Notes: generated by a model from the sequence alone, not told the origin. Positions 27,864 to 36,475 are shown, counted from the first letter of the stretch. The stretch is DNA of 37,100 bases from an uncultured Collinsella sp. (GCA_900544425.1 UQUX01000005.1:1-37100), one strand, 5' to 3'. Translations and numbers: made by a program.

Positions 27864-27882
27864 GATTTCCCTCGTCTCTCAG

Positions 27883-28125
27883 TTATCTCTCAAAATTATC
27901 TCTCATCTATTTCTCTATCTCTCTATCTCTCGGCTTAGCGATAAGAGATAGATAGAGATGGAATGTCTACCATTTGCTTCATTTATACATATTATTGCTG
28001 GTAGAACAATTGGTATTGAGACAATACCATGATTGCCTGTCTCTTTGCTGCTCAGTTATCTCTCGTATTTATCTCTCGTCTTTCAGTTATCTCTCGTATT
28101 AGTGACGAATGAGAGACGAGAGATA
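27883..28125. repeat. Array of TTATCTCTC motifs in a gene-free region
   Basis: TTATCTCTC occurs at 27883-27891, 27896-27904, 28056-28064, 28069-28077 and 28087-28095 on the plus strand. CTATCTCTC occurs at 27915-27923 and 27923-27931. Inverted copies (GATAAGAGATA at 27940, CGAGAGATA at 28117) close each cluster. Starts are 13 or 18 nt apart. A perfect palindrome GGTATTG/CAATACC lies between the clusters (28012-28028). Not a CRISPR: the units are far too short. Confidence 0.75.
27976..28010 (-). promoter_or_regulatory. Possible minus-strand promoter inside the repeat region
   Basis: On the minus strand TTGTTC, a 16-nt spacer and TATAAA, between the two motif clusters. It points toward the regulator remnant. 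Confidence 0.45.
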
Positions 28126-28176
28126 CGTGAGTGATGGACGAGCGTGGATTTTTGGACGGTCGGAAAATCCCTCAAA

Positions 28177-28213
28177 CAAAAAAACGGGGCCGGCCTTACG
28201 CCGAGCCCCGTTT
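28177..28213 (-). terminator. Terminator of the PTS operon
   Basis: AACGGGGC/GCCCCGTT stem with inner GGC pairs, followed by TTTTTTTG on the minus strand, about 47 nt after the EIID stop. Confidence 0.9.
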
Positions 28214-28259
28214 TCAAACGGTCAGTTAGTTATCCAACGCGCGAGCATAGCAGTCAACA

Positions 28260-29108
28260 TTACGCCGCCGCGAACACTCCCAAGCCCGTTCCGATGATGC
28301 AGATTGCAAAGATGCCCAAGATGATCCAAATGGTCTTGACGCCCTTTTTGTACAGGGCGACGCAGGCAAAGGTTGCCAGCAAGGGCAGCAGGCCGGGGAA
28401 GATCGAATCGAACAGATCCTGCAGGACAATCTCCGAACCACCCACGTCAAAGGTCAAAGCAGTGGACAGGGAGACCTGTGCCGCAATCATGGCGCCGATA
28501 ACGGTCATTCCGAGGACACCGGCAGCATGCGTCATGCGAGACATAAGGTTGTTCTCTTCGGACTGCTGCAGGAACTTGGTACCCAGGTCGTAACCCAGAT
28601 GGGCTGCGACGATACGCGTTGCAAAGTTAATCACGGAGTAGATGAGCGCGTACACGATGGGGCCGAGCGGGTTGCCCGTCGAAGCGATGCCAATACCAAT
28701 GCCGGCGGCGACCACGCGGAACGTACCCCAGTAGAACGAATCGCCAATGCCGGAAAGCGGTCCCATGAGGCCGACCTTCATGGCGTTAATCGAGGACGTG
28801 TCGAAGTTCTTATCGGCAGCCGCCTGCTCTTCCATCGAAACCGTTAGGCCGGCTACAAACGGAAGCACATGAGGCGTGATGTTAAAGAACTCGGTATGGC
28901 GATCGAGCGCCGCATAGTAATCGTCGTCGTTGGGATAGATCTTTCGCAGGGGCTTCTGAATGGTGTACATGAAGCCCATTGCCATCATCTTGTCGTACGA
29001 CTGCGAGCACTGGCTCGTAAACTGGCGAAGGAACATGCTCCGATACATATCGGGGCTCATAATCGCGTCCTTCTTGGCCTCTTTGAGGTCGGTGTTCTGG
29101 GTAGCCAT
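28260..29108 (-). CDS. Mannose-family PTS transporter subunit IID
   Basis: 282 residues. IID (ManZ-like): MYRSMFLRQFTSQCSQSYDK near the N-terminus, then GLMGPLSGIGDSFYWGTFR, a hallmark of IID, and several membrane segments (GPIVYALIYSVINFATRIV, ALYKKGVKTIWIILGIFAIC) at the C-terminal half. With IIC it forms the membrane channel. Its ATG shares one base with the IIC stop (TAATG), so the two are translationally coupled. Last gene before the operon terminator. Confidence 0.95.
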   Translation of the reverse strand: MATQNTDLKEAKKDAIMSPDMYRSMFLRQFTSQCSQSYDKMMAMGFMYTIQKPLRKIYPNDDDYYAALDRHTEFFNITPHVLPFVAGLTVSMEEQAAADKNFDTSSINAMKVGLMGPLSGIGDSFYWGTFRVVAAGIGIGIASTGNPLGPIVYALIYSVINFATRIVAAHLGYDLGTKFLQQSEENNLMSRMTHAAGVLGMTVIGAMIAAQVSLSTALTFDVGGSEIVLQDLFDSIFPGLLPLLATFACVALYKKGVKTIWIILGIFAICIIGTGLGVFAAA

Positions 29109-29881
29109 TAGAAGTCCTCCTCTTCATCTGCAGCAACCGTCTGCGGACCGGACGAGCCCTCGCGGAAGGCCAGGAGCAGTGCGACGCAAATGGCAGCTGC
29201 GGCGACGCCGATAACGTCCATCTTGAGGTAGATGACCATAATGAATCCCAAGAACAGCCAAGGAAGCAGCTTGTTATCGCCCATGGTCCTAATAAGAAGT
29301 GCGAAGCCGATGCAGACCATGACGCCGGATGCAACGTTGAGGCCGTCCATCACAAACTGCGGAATCGCGTTGAGCGCATTGTTGATGAGGTCGGCACCAA
29401 AGAACAGCGAGCAAAACACCAGCAGTGCAGACGGAATGCCAATCGACAGCGGCACGACGGTCAGATGGTACAGGTTCGCCTTTGCAAGATCGCGATTTGC
29501 CAGAGCGGTCTCAATCTTCTTGCAGGCAAAGGCACCCGGAACGGCGTAGCAGAAGTTGCGCCACACCTGAAGGAAGACGGAGACGGGAAGGGCGAGCGCG
29601 ACGGCAGTTGCCGTGCCCGTACCCGTAATGACGGCAAACGCGCAGCCAAGCACGCCGGAGGCATAGACCTCGGGAGGAACCGCCGCGCCGACCATGATGG
29701 CGCCCATGAACATGGACTCCAAAGCAGCGCCGACGATAACGCCCTGCTGGACATCGCCAAGGATCAAGCCGACAAACAGGCTCGTAAACAGCGGACGACC
29801 AAGCATCGTAATGCCAAATAATTGCTCGTCCATGGACGCAATAAATGCGACCAGTGCAACTAGAAGATACTGGATAACCAT
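29108..29881 (-). CDS. Mannose-family PTS transporter subunit IIC
   Basis: 257 residues from the ATG at 29881 (GGGG 9 nt upstream); a TTG three codons earlier has no ribosome spacing. Highly hydrophobic. LFGITMLGRPLFTSLFVGLI, GDVQQGVIVGAALESMFMGA and GAAVPPEVYASG are characteristic of ManY-type IIC. It carries the sugar through the membrane with IID. It follows the deglycase gene closely and is coupled to IID. Confidence 0.95.
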   Translation of the reverse strand: MVIQYLLVALVAFIASMDEQLFGITMLGRPLFTSLFVGLILGDVQQGVIVGAALESMFMGAIMVGAAVPPEVYASGVLGCAFAVITGTGTATAVALALPVSVFLQVWRNFCYAVPGAFACKKIETALANRDLAKANLYHLTVVPLSIGIPSALLVFCSLFFGADLINNALNAIPQFVMDGLNVASGVMVCIGFALLIRTMGDNKLLPWLFLGFIMVIYLKMDVIGVAAAAICVALLLAFREGSSGPQTVAADEEEDF

Positions 29882-29962
29882 TTCGATCAACCCCAGAAAC
29901 AGGTCTGCAGGCGAGGCGTTCTGCGCAGCTCGCCTGCAGACAACCGCAGCAATTTGAGAGGA

Positions 29963-30997
29963 TTAGTAGTTCATCTGGTGATAGTAACGACGCGTGGTGA
30001 GCGGGTGGTTACGGACGTGCTCGAGATGGCAGCTCAGACGCTCGGTGATGGTGTAGGTGACCATCGGGGAGACGATCTTGCGGAACTCGGGGTCGCTGAA
30101 CGGCAGCTCGACCTCGGCGGTGTCGAACTTGTTCACGCGGACATGGACGCCCTTCTCGTCGGCGAGCATGTGAGTGAAGTTGTCCACGCGGTCCATGAGC
30201 TTACGGGTGTCGTCCTCGCCGTAGAGCATGATGAGGCTCGTGCCCTCCTCGCAGAGTTCGATGGTGCCGTGGAAGAACTCGGCGGCGTGGATAGACTTGG
30301 TCTTGATCCACTGCATCTCCTCGAGAATGCACATAGCGTAGTCGTAGGCCTCACCCCAGAGCATGCCGGAGCCAATCACCATGTGGTAATCGGTGTCCTT
30401 GAAGTCCTCGGCCATGGCGGCGCAGCGCTCGTCCTGAGCGTCCTTGGCCTTGATGAGGTACGGAGCGATGTTGCCGAACTCCTCCATGAAGGTGTCGTAC
30501 TTGGGGAAGGCGCCGGCGTTCTTGAGGAAGCGGGCGACCAGCGTGATCTGGTAGGTGTAGATGGCCTCGCACAGAACGTCGTCCTCGGCGAAGCTGAAGA
30601 ACTTGTAATCGGCGTACTCAGTGGCCGGGGTGTTGTCGTTGGAGACATACATCAGCGTGCGGGCACCCTGCTCCTGGCAGAACTTGGCGGCCTCGATGAT
30701 CTCGGGGGTGGTGCCGGTACGGGTGGAGAAGACGCAGACCGAGTCCTTGTTGAAGGTCTTGGGCGGGCATGCGAGGAACTCAGCGGCAATCTCGCAGTGG
30801 ACGTCGACGTCGGCCGTGGTGGTCTCGACCCAATACTTCATCGGGAGCGTGTGGGCCCAGGTGCCGCCGCAGCCGATGAAGAAGATGTTGGAATAACCCT
30901 GCTCGCAGACCTTGTCCACGGCAGCCTCAATCTGAGGACGGAGAGCGAGGGCATCGCTCACAACCTTCTCGTAACGAGGCTCATCGAAATTGAACAT
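29963..30997 (-). CDS. SIS-domain deglycase, FrlB/GfrE/GfrF-like
   Basis: 344 residues; ATG at 30997 with AGGAG upstream. Two SIS domains: NIFFIGCGGTWAHTLPMKYW with a sugar-phosphate binding segment, and CVFSTRTGTTPEIIEA. The C-terminus HPLTTRRYYHQMNY resembles that of fructoselysine-6-phosphate deglycases. Such enzymes split a glycated-amine 6-phosphate into glucose 6-phosphate and the free amine (lysine). Here it lies in a mannose-type PTS operon, like the gfr genes of Salmonella, so the substrate would be taken up as the 6-phosphate. AgaS-type sugar-amine deaminase is the alternative. Own promoter at 31048-31075. Confidence 0.85.
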   Translation of the reverse strand: MFNFDEPRYEKVVSDALALRPQIEAAVDKVCEQGYSNIFFIGCGGTWAHTLPMKYWVETTTADVDVHCEIAAEFLACPPKTFNKDSVCVFSTRTGTTPEIIEAAKFCQEQGARTLMYVSNDNTPATEYADYKFFSFAEDDVLCEAIYTYQITLVARFLKNAGAFPKYDTFMEEFGNIAPYLIKAKDAQDERCAAMAEDFKDTDYHMVIGSGMLWGEAYDYAMCILEEMQWIKTKSIHAAEFFHGTIELCEEGTSLIMLYGEDDTRKLMDRVDNFTHMLADEKGVHVRVNKFDTAEVELPFSDPEFRKIVSPMVTYTITERLSCHLEHVRNHPLTTRRYYHQMNY

Positions 30998-31047
30998 CCC
31001 TTACTCCTAACTCACTTGGATGAACCCTTCATTCATCCCATGACGTT

Positions 31048-31075
31048 ATAATACTTTATATAACTAACTATGCAA
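31048..31075 (-). promoter_or_regulatory. Promoter of the deglycase-IIC-IID unit
   Basis: On the minus strand TTGCAT (31075-31070), 16-nt spacer, TATTAT (31053-31048). It sits after the terminator that ends the IIA-IIB unit. Confidence 0.65.
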
Positions 31076-31109
31076 GAACTATTTCAGATTTTTTTGATTT
31101 TTCTTTAAT

Positions 31110-31141
31110 AAAAAGCCCGCCGATCAAATGATCGGCGGGCT
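31110..31141 (-). terminator. Terminator between EIIB and the deglycase gene
   Basis: A perfect stem AGCCCGCCGATCA/TGATCGGCGGGCT with a 2-4-nt loop followed by TTTTATT on the minus strand, about 50 nt after the EIIB stop. Confidence 0.9.
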
Positions 31142-31191
31142 AAAGAAAGGAGGACCTAGTTAATAAATGCTAGACAATGGCATGTTTCCAG

Positions 31192-31665
31192 CTAGAAAAC
31201 GTCCTTGGCAAGTACCTTTGAGTCATTGGGAACCTGACGGATTTCGATAACCACGCCATCGTTGACAAGCTCTTGGATATGCTCGGCATCGGTTTCGGTC
31301 GCAAAGATCGCGGGGGTCGGATGAAGCGTGGTCTCGGGAGACTTTCGAGTTCCGCCCAAATTGATCTCCTTGATGTCTTTGCAACCCTTAGCAAGGCGAT
31401 AGGCATCCTCGATCGTCTCGACAACGATAAACAGCGAATACTTGTCGGTGACGCCGCTGTTGAGCGCCTCGATAGCAGCGTTCACGTCTTTTATGACGAG
31501 CTTCACGCCATTGGGACGAGCTAGCCTCAAAGCGGCTTTTCTCATGTCGTCTTTTGCCACGGCGTCGCTGGCACACAGGATGCAATCGACATCCAGCGCA
31601 TGCGTCCAGGACATGGCGACCTGGCCGTGAATCAATCGGTAATCGACCCTCGTAAGCTTAATCAT
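31192..31665 (-). CDS. Mannose-family PTS transporter subunit IIB
   Basis: 157 residues from the ATG at 31665 (GGAG 9 nt upstream; the ATG nine bases earlier has none). The conserved phosphohistidine lies in DYRLIHGQV, and VDCILCASDAVAKDD and GVTDKYSLFIVVETIEDAYR follow the IIB fold. It takes phosphate from IIA and passes it to the sugar. Short gap to IIA (63 nt). Confidence 0.95.
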   Translation of the reverse strand: MIKLTRVDYRLIHGQVAMSWTHALDVDCILCASDAVAKDDMRKAALRLARPNGVKLVIKDVNAAIEALNSGVTDKYSLFIVVETIEDAYRLAKGCKDIKEINLGGTRKSPETTLHPTPAIFATETDAEHIQELVNDGVVIEIRQVPNDSKVLAKDVF

Positions 31666-31727
31666 CGTAATCATCTCCGCGCGTAATAAAGGTAATGACA
31701 GGGTTGAATTATTCGTTGAAGCTTGAG

Positions 31728-32147
31728 CTAGAACTCTTCTTCTTCGACATCGGCGAGCATATCCGCCGCCTCACAAAGCTGGATAAACGAACGCGATCCC
31801 TCGACCGCGGCTTTGGCCTTGTCCGCATCTAGGAAGTCCAGCTGTGTAACCATTTCCACCAGCAGCGGCAAGTTCATTCCGGCGATCAACGTAAACGATC
31901 CGGCGGCCTGCCTCTGAATGAACTCGTTGTTTACGGAACCGCCAAAGATGTCAGTTACGACAAACCACGTGTCGGCCGGATCCTTCGACTCCATCCAAGC
32001 ATCGATAAGCGCTGCGACATCCCTCGTGTCGTCATCGACATAGGCGCACAGACACTCGATTCGGTCGTTGGCGCCCATCAGAATCTCCAGAGAGCTTTTC
32101 ATACCTTGGGCGAGATAACCATGACTCGCTAGCAATATCTTATTCAT
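31728..32147 (-). CDS. Mannose-family PTS transporter subunit IIA
   Basis: 139 residues. The phosphorylated histidine is His9 in LASHGYLAQGM. GGSVNNEFIQRQA and LIAGMNLPLLVEM are characteristic of the family. It accepts phosphate from HPr. First gene of the IIA-IIB unit, with GGAG 4 nt before the ATG. Confidence 0.95.
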   Translation of the reverse strand: MNKILLASHGYLAQGMKSSLEILMGANDRIECLCAYVDDDTRDVAALIDAWMESKDPADTWFVVTDIFGGSVNNEFIQRQAAGSFTLIAGMNLPLLVEMVTQLDFLDADKAKAAVEGSRSFIQLCEAADMLADVEEEEF

Positions 32148-32171
32148 AGTTCTCCAATATCAATAAGACGT

Positions 32172-32202
32172 ACTATATTGTCATAACAAAGTATATAAGC
32201 AA
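32172..32202 (-). promoter_or_regulatory. Possible EIIA promoter with operator-like dyad
   Basis: On the minus strand TTGCTT (32202-32197), 19-nt spacer, TATAGT (32177-32172). TTGT-CATA-ACAA, an inverted repeat, lies in the spacer at 32178-32189; a natural candidate site for the GntR protein encoded just upstream. Confidence 0.45.
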
Positions 32203-32263
32203 TTTCCTTTTTTGCGGTGCGTTAGTTCTCTAATTCCGCGAACGGTAACAATTGGTCGGTAAA

Positions 32264-32290
32264 ACGGCCGCTCCTTTTACAGAACGGCCG
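32264..32290 (-). terminator. Weak terminator of the GntR gene
   Basis: CGGCCG repeated twice forms a short stem, followed by TTTTAC on the minus strand; GTAAAA/TTTTAC pairing competes with it. Confidence 0.45.
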
Positions 32291-32297
32291 CCCTTGC

Positions 32298-33002
32298 TTA
32301 CAGATAGAACTTCAGTCGCTCGGTGCAGTACACCTGACGGGAGATGAAAAGCGGCTCGCCGCTTGGAGCATAACGTCTATCGACAAACAGAAGCAGCGGA
32401 GAGTCCAGCTCCACGTTAAGGTATGTCGCCTCGAGCTCGCTCGCATAGCAGACCTCGAGCGTACGCGTGTTGGGACCCATCTTGATCCCCTGGCGATCGA
32501 GTACCGCCATCAGCGAATCCTCGAGGGATTCATGCTCCAAAAAAGAAAGCGCAGCGGAATAGCTATTGGTTTCCAGCATCGTGGGCTTGTCATCCACAAG
32601 GCGCAGACGACGACTACGCAATACCTTTTGGGTATCGTCTACGCCTAGGAACTTCGCGTCTCGCAGGCTTGGGAAGTCCCAGCCCATTGCGAGAACCCTG
32701 GTAGACGCCTGTTTTCCAGCAAGCTGGCACGAATGGGTAAAGCTCTCACGGTCGTCCGCGGCATACATCTGTGTGTCCGACGAAACGAACGTGCCCTTGC
32801 CGCGGGCCCTCTCAACAAGCCCAGCATCTTCCATTTCTTTAATTGCGGAGCGAACCGTTATTCGGCTCACGCCAAATTGCTCGATGAGCTCCGCCTCGGT
32901 CGGAAGCTTATCTCCCGGGCGGTACGTGCCGTTGGCGATCGAATCAGAAAGCGCACGAACAATCTGTTTGTACAGGGGGATAACGCTATTTGCTTCAACC
33001 AT
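32298..33002 (-). CDS. GntR/HutC-family transcription regulator
   Basis: About 234 residues; the ATG at 33002 is preferred because AAAGG is too near the ATG at 33011, but the longer start is possible. The N-terminal winged helix (PLYKQIVRALSDSIANGTYR, then GDKLPTEAELIEQFGVSRIT) is followed by a UTRA effector domain (RRLRLVDDKPTMLETNSYS, then DRQGIKMGPNTR, with FVDRRYAPSGEPLFISRQVY at the end). UTRA proteins bind small sugar phosphates or amino sugars. It lies upstream of the PTS genes on the same strand, so it is the likely local regulator, with a glycated-amine 6-phosphate as a natural effector. Confidence 0.9.
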   Translation of the reverse strand: MVEANSVIPLYKQIVRALSDSIANGTYRPGDKLPTEAELIEQFGVSRITVRSAIKEMEDAGLVERARGKGTFVSSDTQMYAADDRESFTHSCQLAGKQASTRVLAMGWDFPSLRDAKFLGVDDTQKVLRSRRLRLVDDKPTMLETNSYSAALSFLEHESLEDSLMAVLDRQGIKMGPNTRTLEVCYASELEATYLNVELDSPLLLFVDRRYAPSGEPLFISRQVYCTERLKFYL

Positions 33003-33281
33003 ATCAACCATACCTTTGCAAGGAATCAGCAGCTTATAGATATATGACTTATATTGTATTAGAACTTTTTAGGAGTCCATATATTTCCTAAATGATTCGG
33101 TAACGGGGTGTTATTTCACTTTAGCGGTATGCAGCGGCTACCCGCGGCATTCGTTATCAACCTAGCTAGGCTAGTCCACCCACATCGTCTCCAGTTCGCC
33201 GCAGAACAGCGGCCCCATATGGGTATACTCTCGAGGATTCGACTCGATTCGCCCCCGCTGGGGCGTCAAAGGAGACTGCAT
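33003..33281. other. Divergent intergenic region, GntR gene and M16C peptidase
   Basis: No gene seen. The left half is AT-rich (TATAT stretches) and probably holds the GntR promoter. TATACT at 33224-33229 is a possible -10 for the M16C gene, with no good -35. Confidence 0.5.
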
Positions 33282-36200
33282 ATGCCCACCACTTCAACCG
33301 ACCCGCGCGCCGCTGCCGCCGCGTTGCTGGTGCCCGGCACCACCTGCCACGGCTTTGCCGTCGAGCGCTGCGAGACCGTGCCCGAGCTCGACTCGGACGC
33401 CTACGTGCTGCGCCACACCGCCTCGGGCGCTCGCCTGCTGTACCTGGCGTGCGACGACGAAAACAAGGCCTTTGCCATTGGCTTTAAGACGCCGCCGGCC
33501 GATTCCACCGGCGTGTTCCATATTCTTGAGCACTCGGTGCTGTGCGGATCGGCCAAATTCCCCGTCAAGGAGCCGTTTGTCGACCTGATCAAGAGCTCCA
33601 TGCAGACGTTCCTCAACGCCATGACCTACCCCGACAAGACTATCTACCCCGTTGCCACCACCAACGAGCAGGATCTGTACAACCTGATGGACGTGTACCT
33701 GGACGCGGTGTTCAACCCGGCCATCTATACCAAGCCCACCATTTTTGAGCAGGAGGGCTGGCACTACGAGCTGGACCTGCCGGAGGGCGCCGCGGGCGAG
33801 GGCGACGGCAGCCCCGCCAGCCTGCGCGAGGGCACGCTGCGCTATAACGGCGTGGTGTTCAACGAGATGAAGGGCGCGCTGTCCGACCCCATGAGCGTGC
33901 TGGACGACGCCGTCAACGCCGCGCTCTATCCCGACACCGCCTATGCGCACGAGAGCGGCGGCGACCCGCGCGCAATCCCTGCGCTCACCTACGAGCAGTT
34001 CCTGGACACGCACGCGCGCCACTACAATCCTTCCAACTCTTATATAACGCTCTACGGCGACCTAGATGTGGACCGCGCACTGGCCTTTTTGGACGAGCGT
34101 TATCTGTCGCAGCCGAGTGCCGCGAGCCGCCGCATGGACGCTGCCGTCGCCGCCGGCGAGGACCCGTCCACGCTGGCGCCCAATCCGCTGGGCGTGCAGG
34201 CACCCGTGACCTGCGAGTACAAGCGCGTCGAGATGGCCACTACACCCGAGAACGCCCTGGTGGGCCTGGGCCTGGTGCTGGGCAGCGCGCTCGACCGCAA
34301 ACGCACGATCGCGGCGGATATCCTGTTTGAGGCACTGCTGGGCTCCAACGAAGCGCCGGTTAAGAAGGCCATTCTGGCCGCCGGCCTGGGCGGCAACGTG
34401 GTGAGCTACACCGCGGCCGAAAGCCTGCAGCCCTACGAGCTCATCATGCTGCAAAATGCGCAGCCCGGCGTGGCGCGCGAGCTGCGCCGCGTGTTCCAGG
34501 ACGCCTGCCGCGACCTGTGCGAGCACGGCGTTCCGCGCGAGCGCCTGGAAGCCATCATCAGCAGCAACGAATACGACCTGCGCCAGCGCGACTACGGTAT
34601 CGCCGACGGCGTGGCCATTGCGTGCGACGCGCTGAGCACCTGGCTCTACGATGACGATGCTGCAACGCTGGCGCTCAAGTACGGTCCGGTGTACGAGGAG
34701 CTGCGCGGCGAGCTGGACGGCAGCTATTTTGAGGACCTGCTGCGCGAGCTGGTGCTGCAGAACGATCACATGGCACTGGTCGAGCTGGTGCCGGTGGACG
34801 CCGCCGAGGGTTCGGAGGGTGCCGAGGCCGCCGAGCTGGCAGCCAAGCGCGATGCCATGACCGATGCCGAGCTGGCCGACGTGGTCGAGCGCACGGCCGC
34901 GCTGCGTGCCGCGCAGGAGGCGGAAGACACGCCCGAGGCCAAGGCCACGCTGCCGCGCCTGCGCGTGTCCGACATTGGCGAGGCGCGCCCCGAGCCGCCG
35001 CTGGTCGTGGACACGACCGCGCCCATCCCCTGCCTGCGCCACGGCATCCCCACCAACCGTCTGGCCTACGCCATGCAGTATTTCGACCTGAGCTGCGTCG
35101 CGTTTGAGGACTTGCCCTATGTGACACTGCTCTGCCGCCTTCTCAAACAGCTGCCCACGAGCGAGCACTCGGCCGAGGAACTCGACAACTTGCTCGCTGG
35201 CAAGCTGGGCTTTTTGAGCTTTACGACCGAGGTCATGACGCAGCCCGAAGTGGACGGCGTGCGCCCCTACCTGCTGGTGAGCGCCGGCGCCCTGTCCGAG
35301 AAGATCGATGCGCTGGCGAGTCTGCCGCGCGAGGTATGGTCGAGCACGCTTTTGGCAGACGCCGACGCCGACCGCATGCGCGACGTGCTCACACAGATTC
35401 GCATTGGGCTTGAGCAGGGCTTTATCAACAACGGTCATTCGGCGGCGCTCGGTCGCGCGATGAGCTACAGCTCGCCTTCGGCCGTGGTGCGCGAGCAGCT
35501 CTCGGGCGTAGACTTCTACTTGTTCCTGCGCGATTTGCTCGAGCACTTTGACGGGCGCGTGGACGGGCTGCGTACCAAGCTTGCCGAGCTGGCGGAGCGC
35601 ATCTTTGTGGCCGATGGCTGCATGGCGAGCTTTACCGGCAGCGACGAGGACTTTGACGCGTACCGGGCAGCCGCGGGCGACCTGGGGCTAGGCGCTGGCG
35701 ACGGCGCCGATGCCGGCCGCAACGCGCTCGTGGTGCCGACGCCGCACGACCGCCACGAGGCCTTTGTCATCCCCAGCGATATCTGCTTTGCGGCAAGCGC
35801 GTGCGATCCGCGTCGCCTGGGCATCGACGTGACGGGCGCCTGGGCGGTTGCCGCCAACGCGCTCTCCTACGACTATCTGTGGAACGAGATCCGCGTTAAG
35901 GGCGGTGCGTACGGCTGCGGATTCCGCGCGGCCGGCGAGCGTCAGGCGGCGTTCTACACCTACCGCGACCCGGCGATCGATCCTTCGATTGAGCGCGTGG
36001 CGCGCGCAGGCGAGTGGCTCTGCAGCTTTGAGCCCGACGAGGCCGCCTTTGAGGGCTTTATCGTGAGCTGCGTGAGCGGCATGGACGCGCCGGTGAAGCC
36101 GTACGCGCTCACCAAGCGCCGCAACACGACCTACCTGGCCGGGCTCGATCCGCACGCACGCGAGGAGCGCCGCGCCCAGATGCTCGCCGCCACGCCCGGT

Positions 36201-36326
36201 GAGCTGCGCTCGCTCGGCGCCGACGTGACGCGCATCGCAGCCGTCTCGCCCACCTGCGTCTTTGGCGGCCGAGACGTCATCGCCAAGAGCAACGCCGGCT
36301 TTAACGTCATCGACCTGATGGGCTAA
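33282..36326 (+). CDS. M16C-family (PreP/insulinase-like) metallopeptidase
   Basis: 1014 residues; ATG at 33282 with AAGGAG 7 nt upstream, preferred over the longer frame from 33108. The inverted zinc motif HxxEH is HILEH at 80-84, and the distal glutamate is expected in the region after GSAKFPVKEPFVD. The family signature NAMTYPDKTIYPVATTNEQD is present. An M16C-associated domain follows (GYLG-like DPMSVLDDAVNAALYPDTAY) and the C-terminal half carries a second, inactive M16-like repeat (IRVKGGAYGCGF). These clam-shaped enzymes degrade unfolded peptides. No signal peptide, so intracellular. Own terminator. Confidence 0.94.
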   Translation: MPTTSTDPRAAAAALLVPGTTCHGFAVERCETVPELDSDAYVLRHTASGARLLYLACDDENKAFAIGFKTPPADSTGVFHILEHSVLCGSAKFPVKEPFVDLIKSSMQTFLNAMTYPDKTIYPVATTNEQDLYNLMDVYLDAVFNPAIYTKPTIFEQEGWHYELDLPEGAAGEGDGSPASLREGTLRYNGVVFNEMKGALSDPMSVLDDAVNAALYPDTAYAHESGGDPRAIPALTYEQFLDTHARHYNPSNSYITLYGDLDVDRALAFLDERYLSQPSAASRRMDAAVAAGEDPSTLAPNPLGVQAPVTCEYKRVEMATTPENALVGLGLVLGSALDRKRTIAADILFEALLGSNEAPVKKAILAAGLGGNVVSYTAAESLQPYELIMLQNAQPGVARELRRVFQDACRDLCEHGVPRERLEAIISSNEYDLRQRDYGIADGVAIACDALSTWLYDDDAATLALKYGPVYEELRGELDGSYFEDLLRELVLQNDHMALVELVPVDAAEGSEGAEAAELAAKRDAMTDAELADVVERTAALRAAQEAEDTPEAKATLPRLRVSDIGEARPEPPLVVDTTAPIPCLRHGIPTNRLAYAMQYFDLSCVAFEDLPYVTLLCRLLKQLPTSEHSAEELDNLLAGKLGFLSFTTEVMTQPEVDGVRPYLLVSAGALSEKIDALASLPREVWSSTLLADADADRMRDVLTQIRIGLEQGFINNGHSAALGRAMSYSSPSAVVREQLSGVDFYLFLRDLLEHFDGRVDGLRTKLAELAERIFVADGCMASFTGSDEDFDAYRAAAGDLGLGAGDGADAGRNALVVPTPHDRHEAFVIPSDICFAASACDPRRLGIDVTGAWAVAANALSYDYLWNEIRVKGGAYGCGFRAAGERQAAFYTYRDPAIDPSIERVARAGEWLCSFEPDEAAFEGFIVSCVSGMDAPVKPYALTKRRNTTYLAGLDPHAREERRAQMLAATPGELRSLGADVTRIAAVSPTCVFGGRDVIAKSNAGFNVIDLMG

Positions 36327-36333
36327 CGCACAA

Positions 36334-36374
36334 AGGTAGATTTTTGGGACATGCCTAAAAATCTACCTTTTCTT
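36334..36374 (+). terminator. Terminator/palindrome after the M16C peptidase
   Basis: AGGTAGATTTTT pairs with AAAAATCTACCT, followed by TTTCTTTT, a few nt after the stop. Confidence 0.8.
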
Positions 36375-36418
36375 TTCCGCCGCTTGGGCGGGGCAGCTCA
36401 GCCCGTCCCACCAGTTTT

Positions 36419-36475
36419 GTCTCGATCTGTAACATCTAGGCGGCAATATCGGCTCCAGATGTTACAGATCGAGAC
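36419..36475. repeat. Perfect 19-bp inverted repeat containing GTCTCGATCTGTAACA
   Basis: Left arm 36419-36437, right arm 36457-36475, 19-nt loop. The arms share a 16-nt core with the next repeat. Confidence 0.9.

Noticed and set aside
27616..27864. 82-codon plus-strand frame in the decayed region
   Set aside because: It lies opposite the recognisable regulator remnant, which explains its open length.
27883..28125. CRISPR array at the TTATCTCTC repeats
   Set aside because: Units are 9-10 nt with 4-9-nt spacing, and there are inverted copies; no cas genes.
34062..35546. 494-codon minus-strand open frame opposite the M16C peptidase
   Set aside because: Composition artefact of high-GC coding DNA; no ribosome site or family resemblance.
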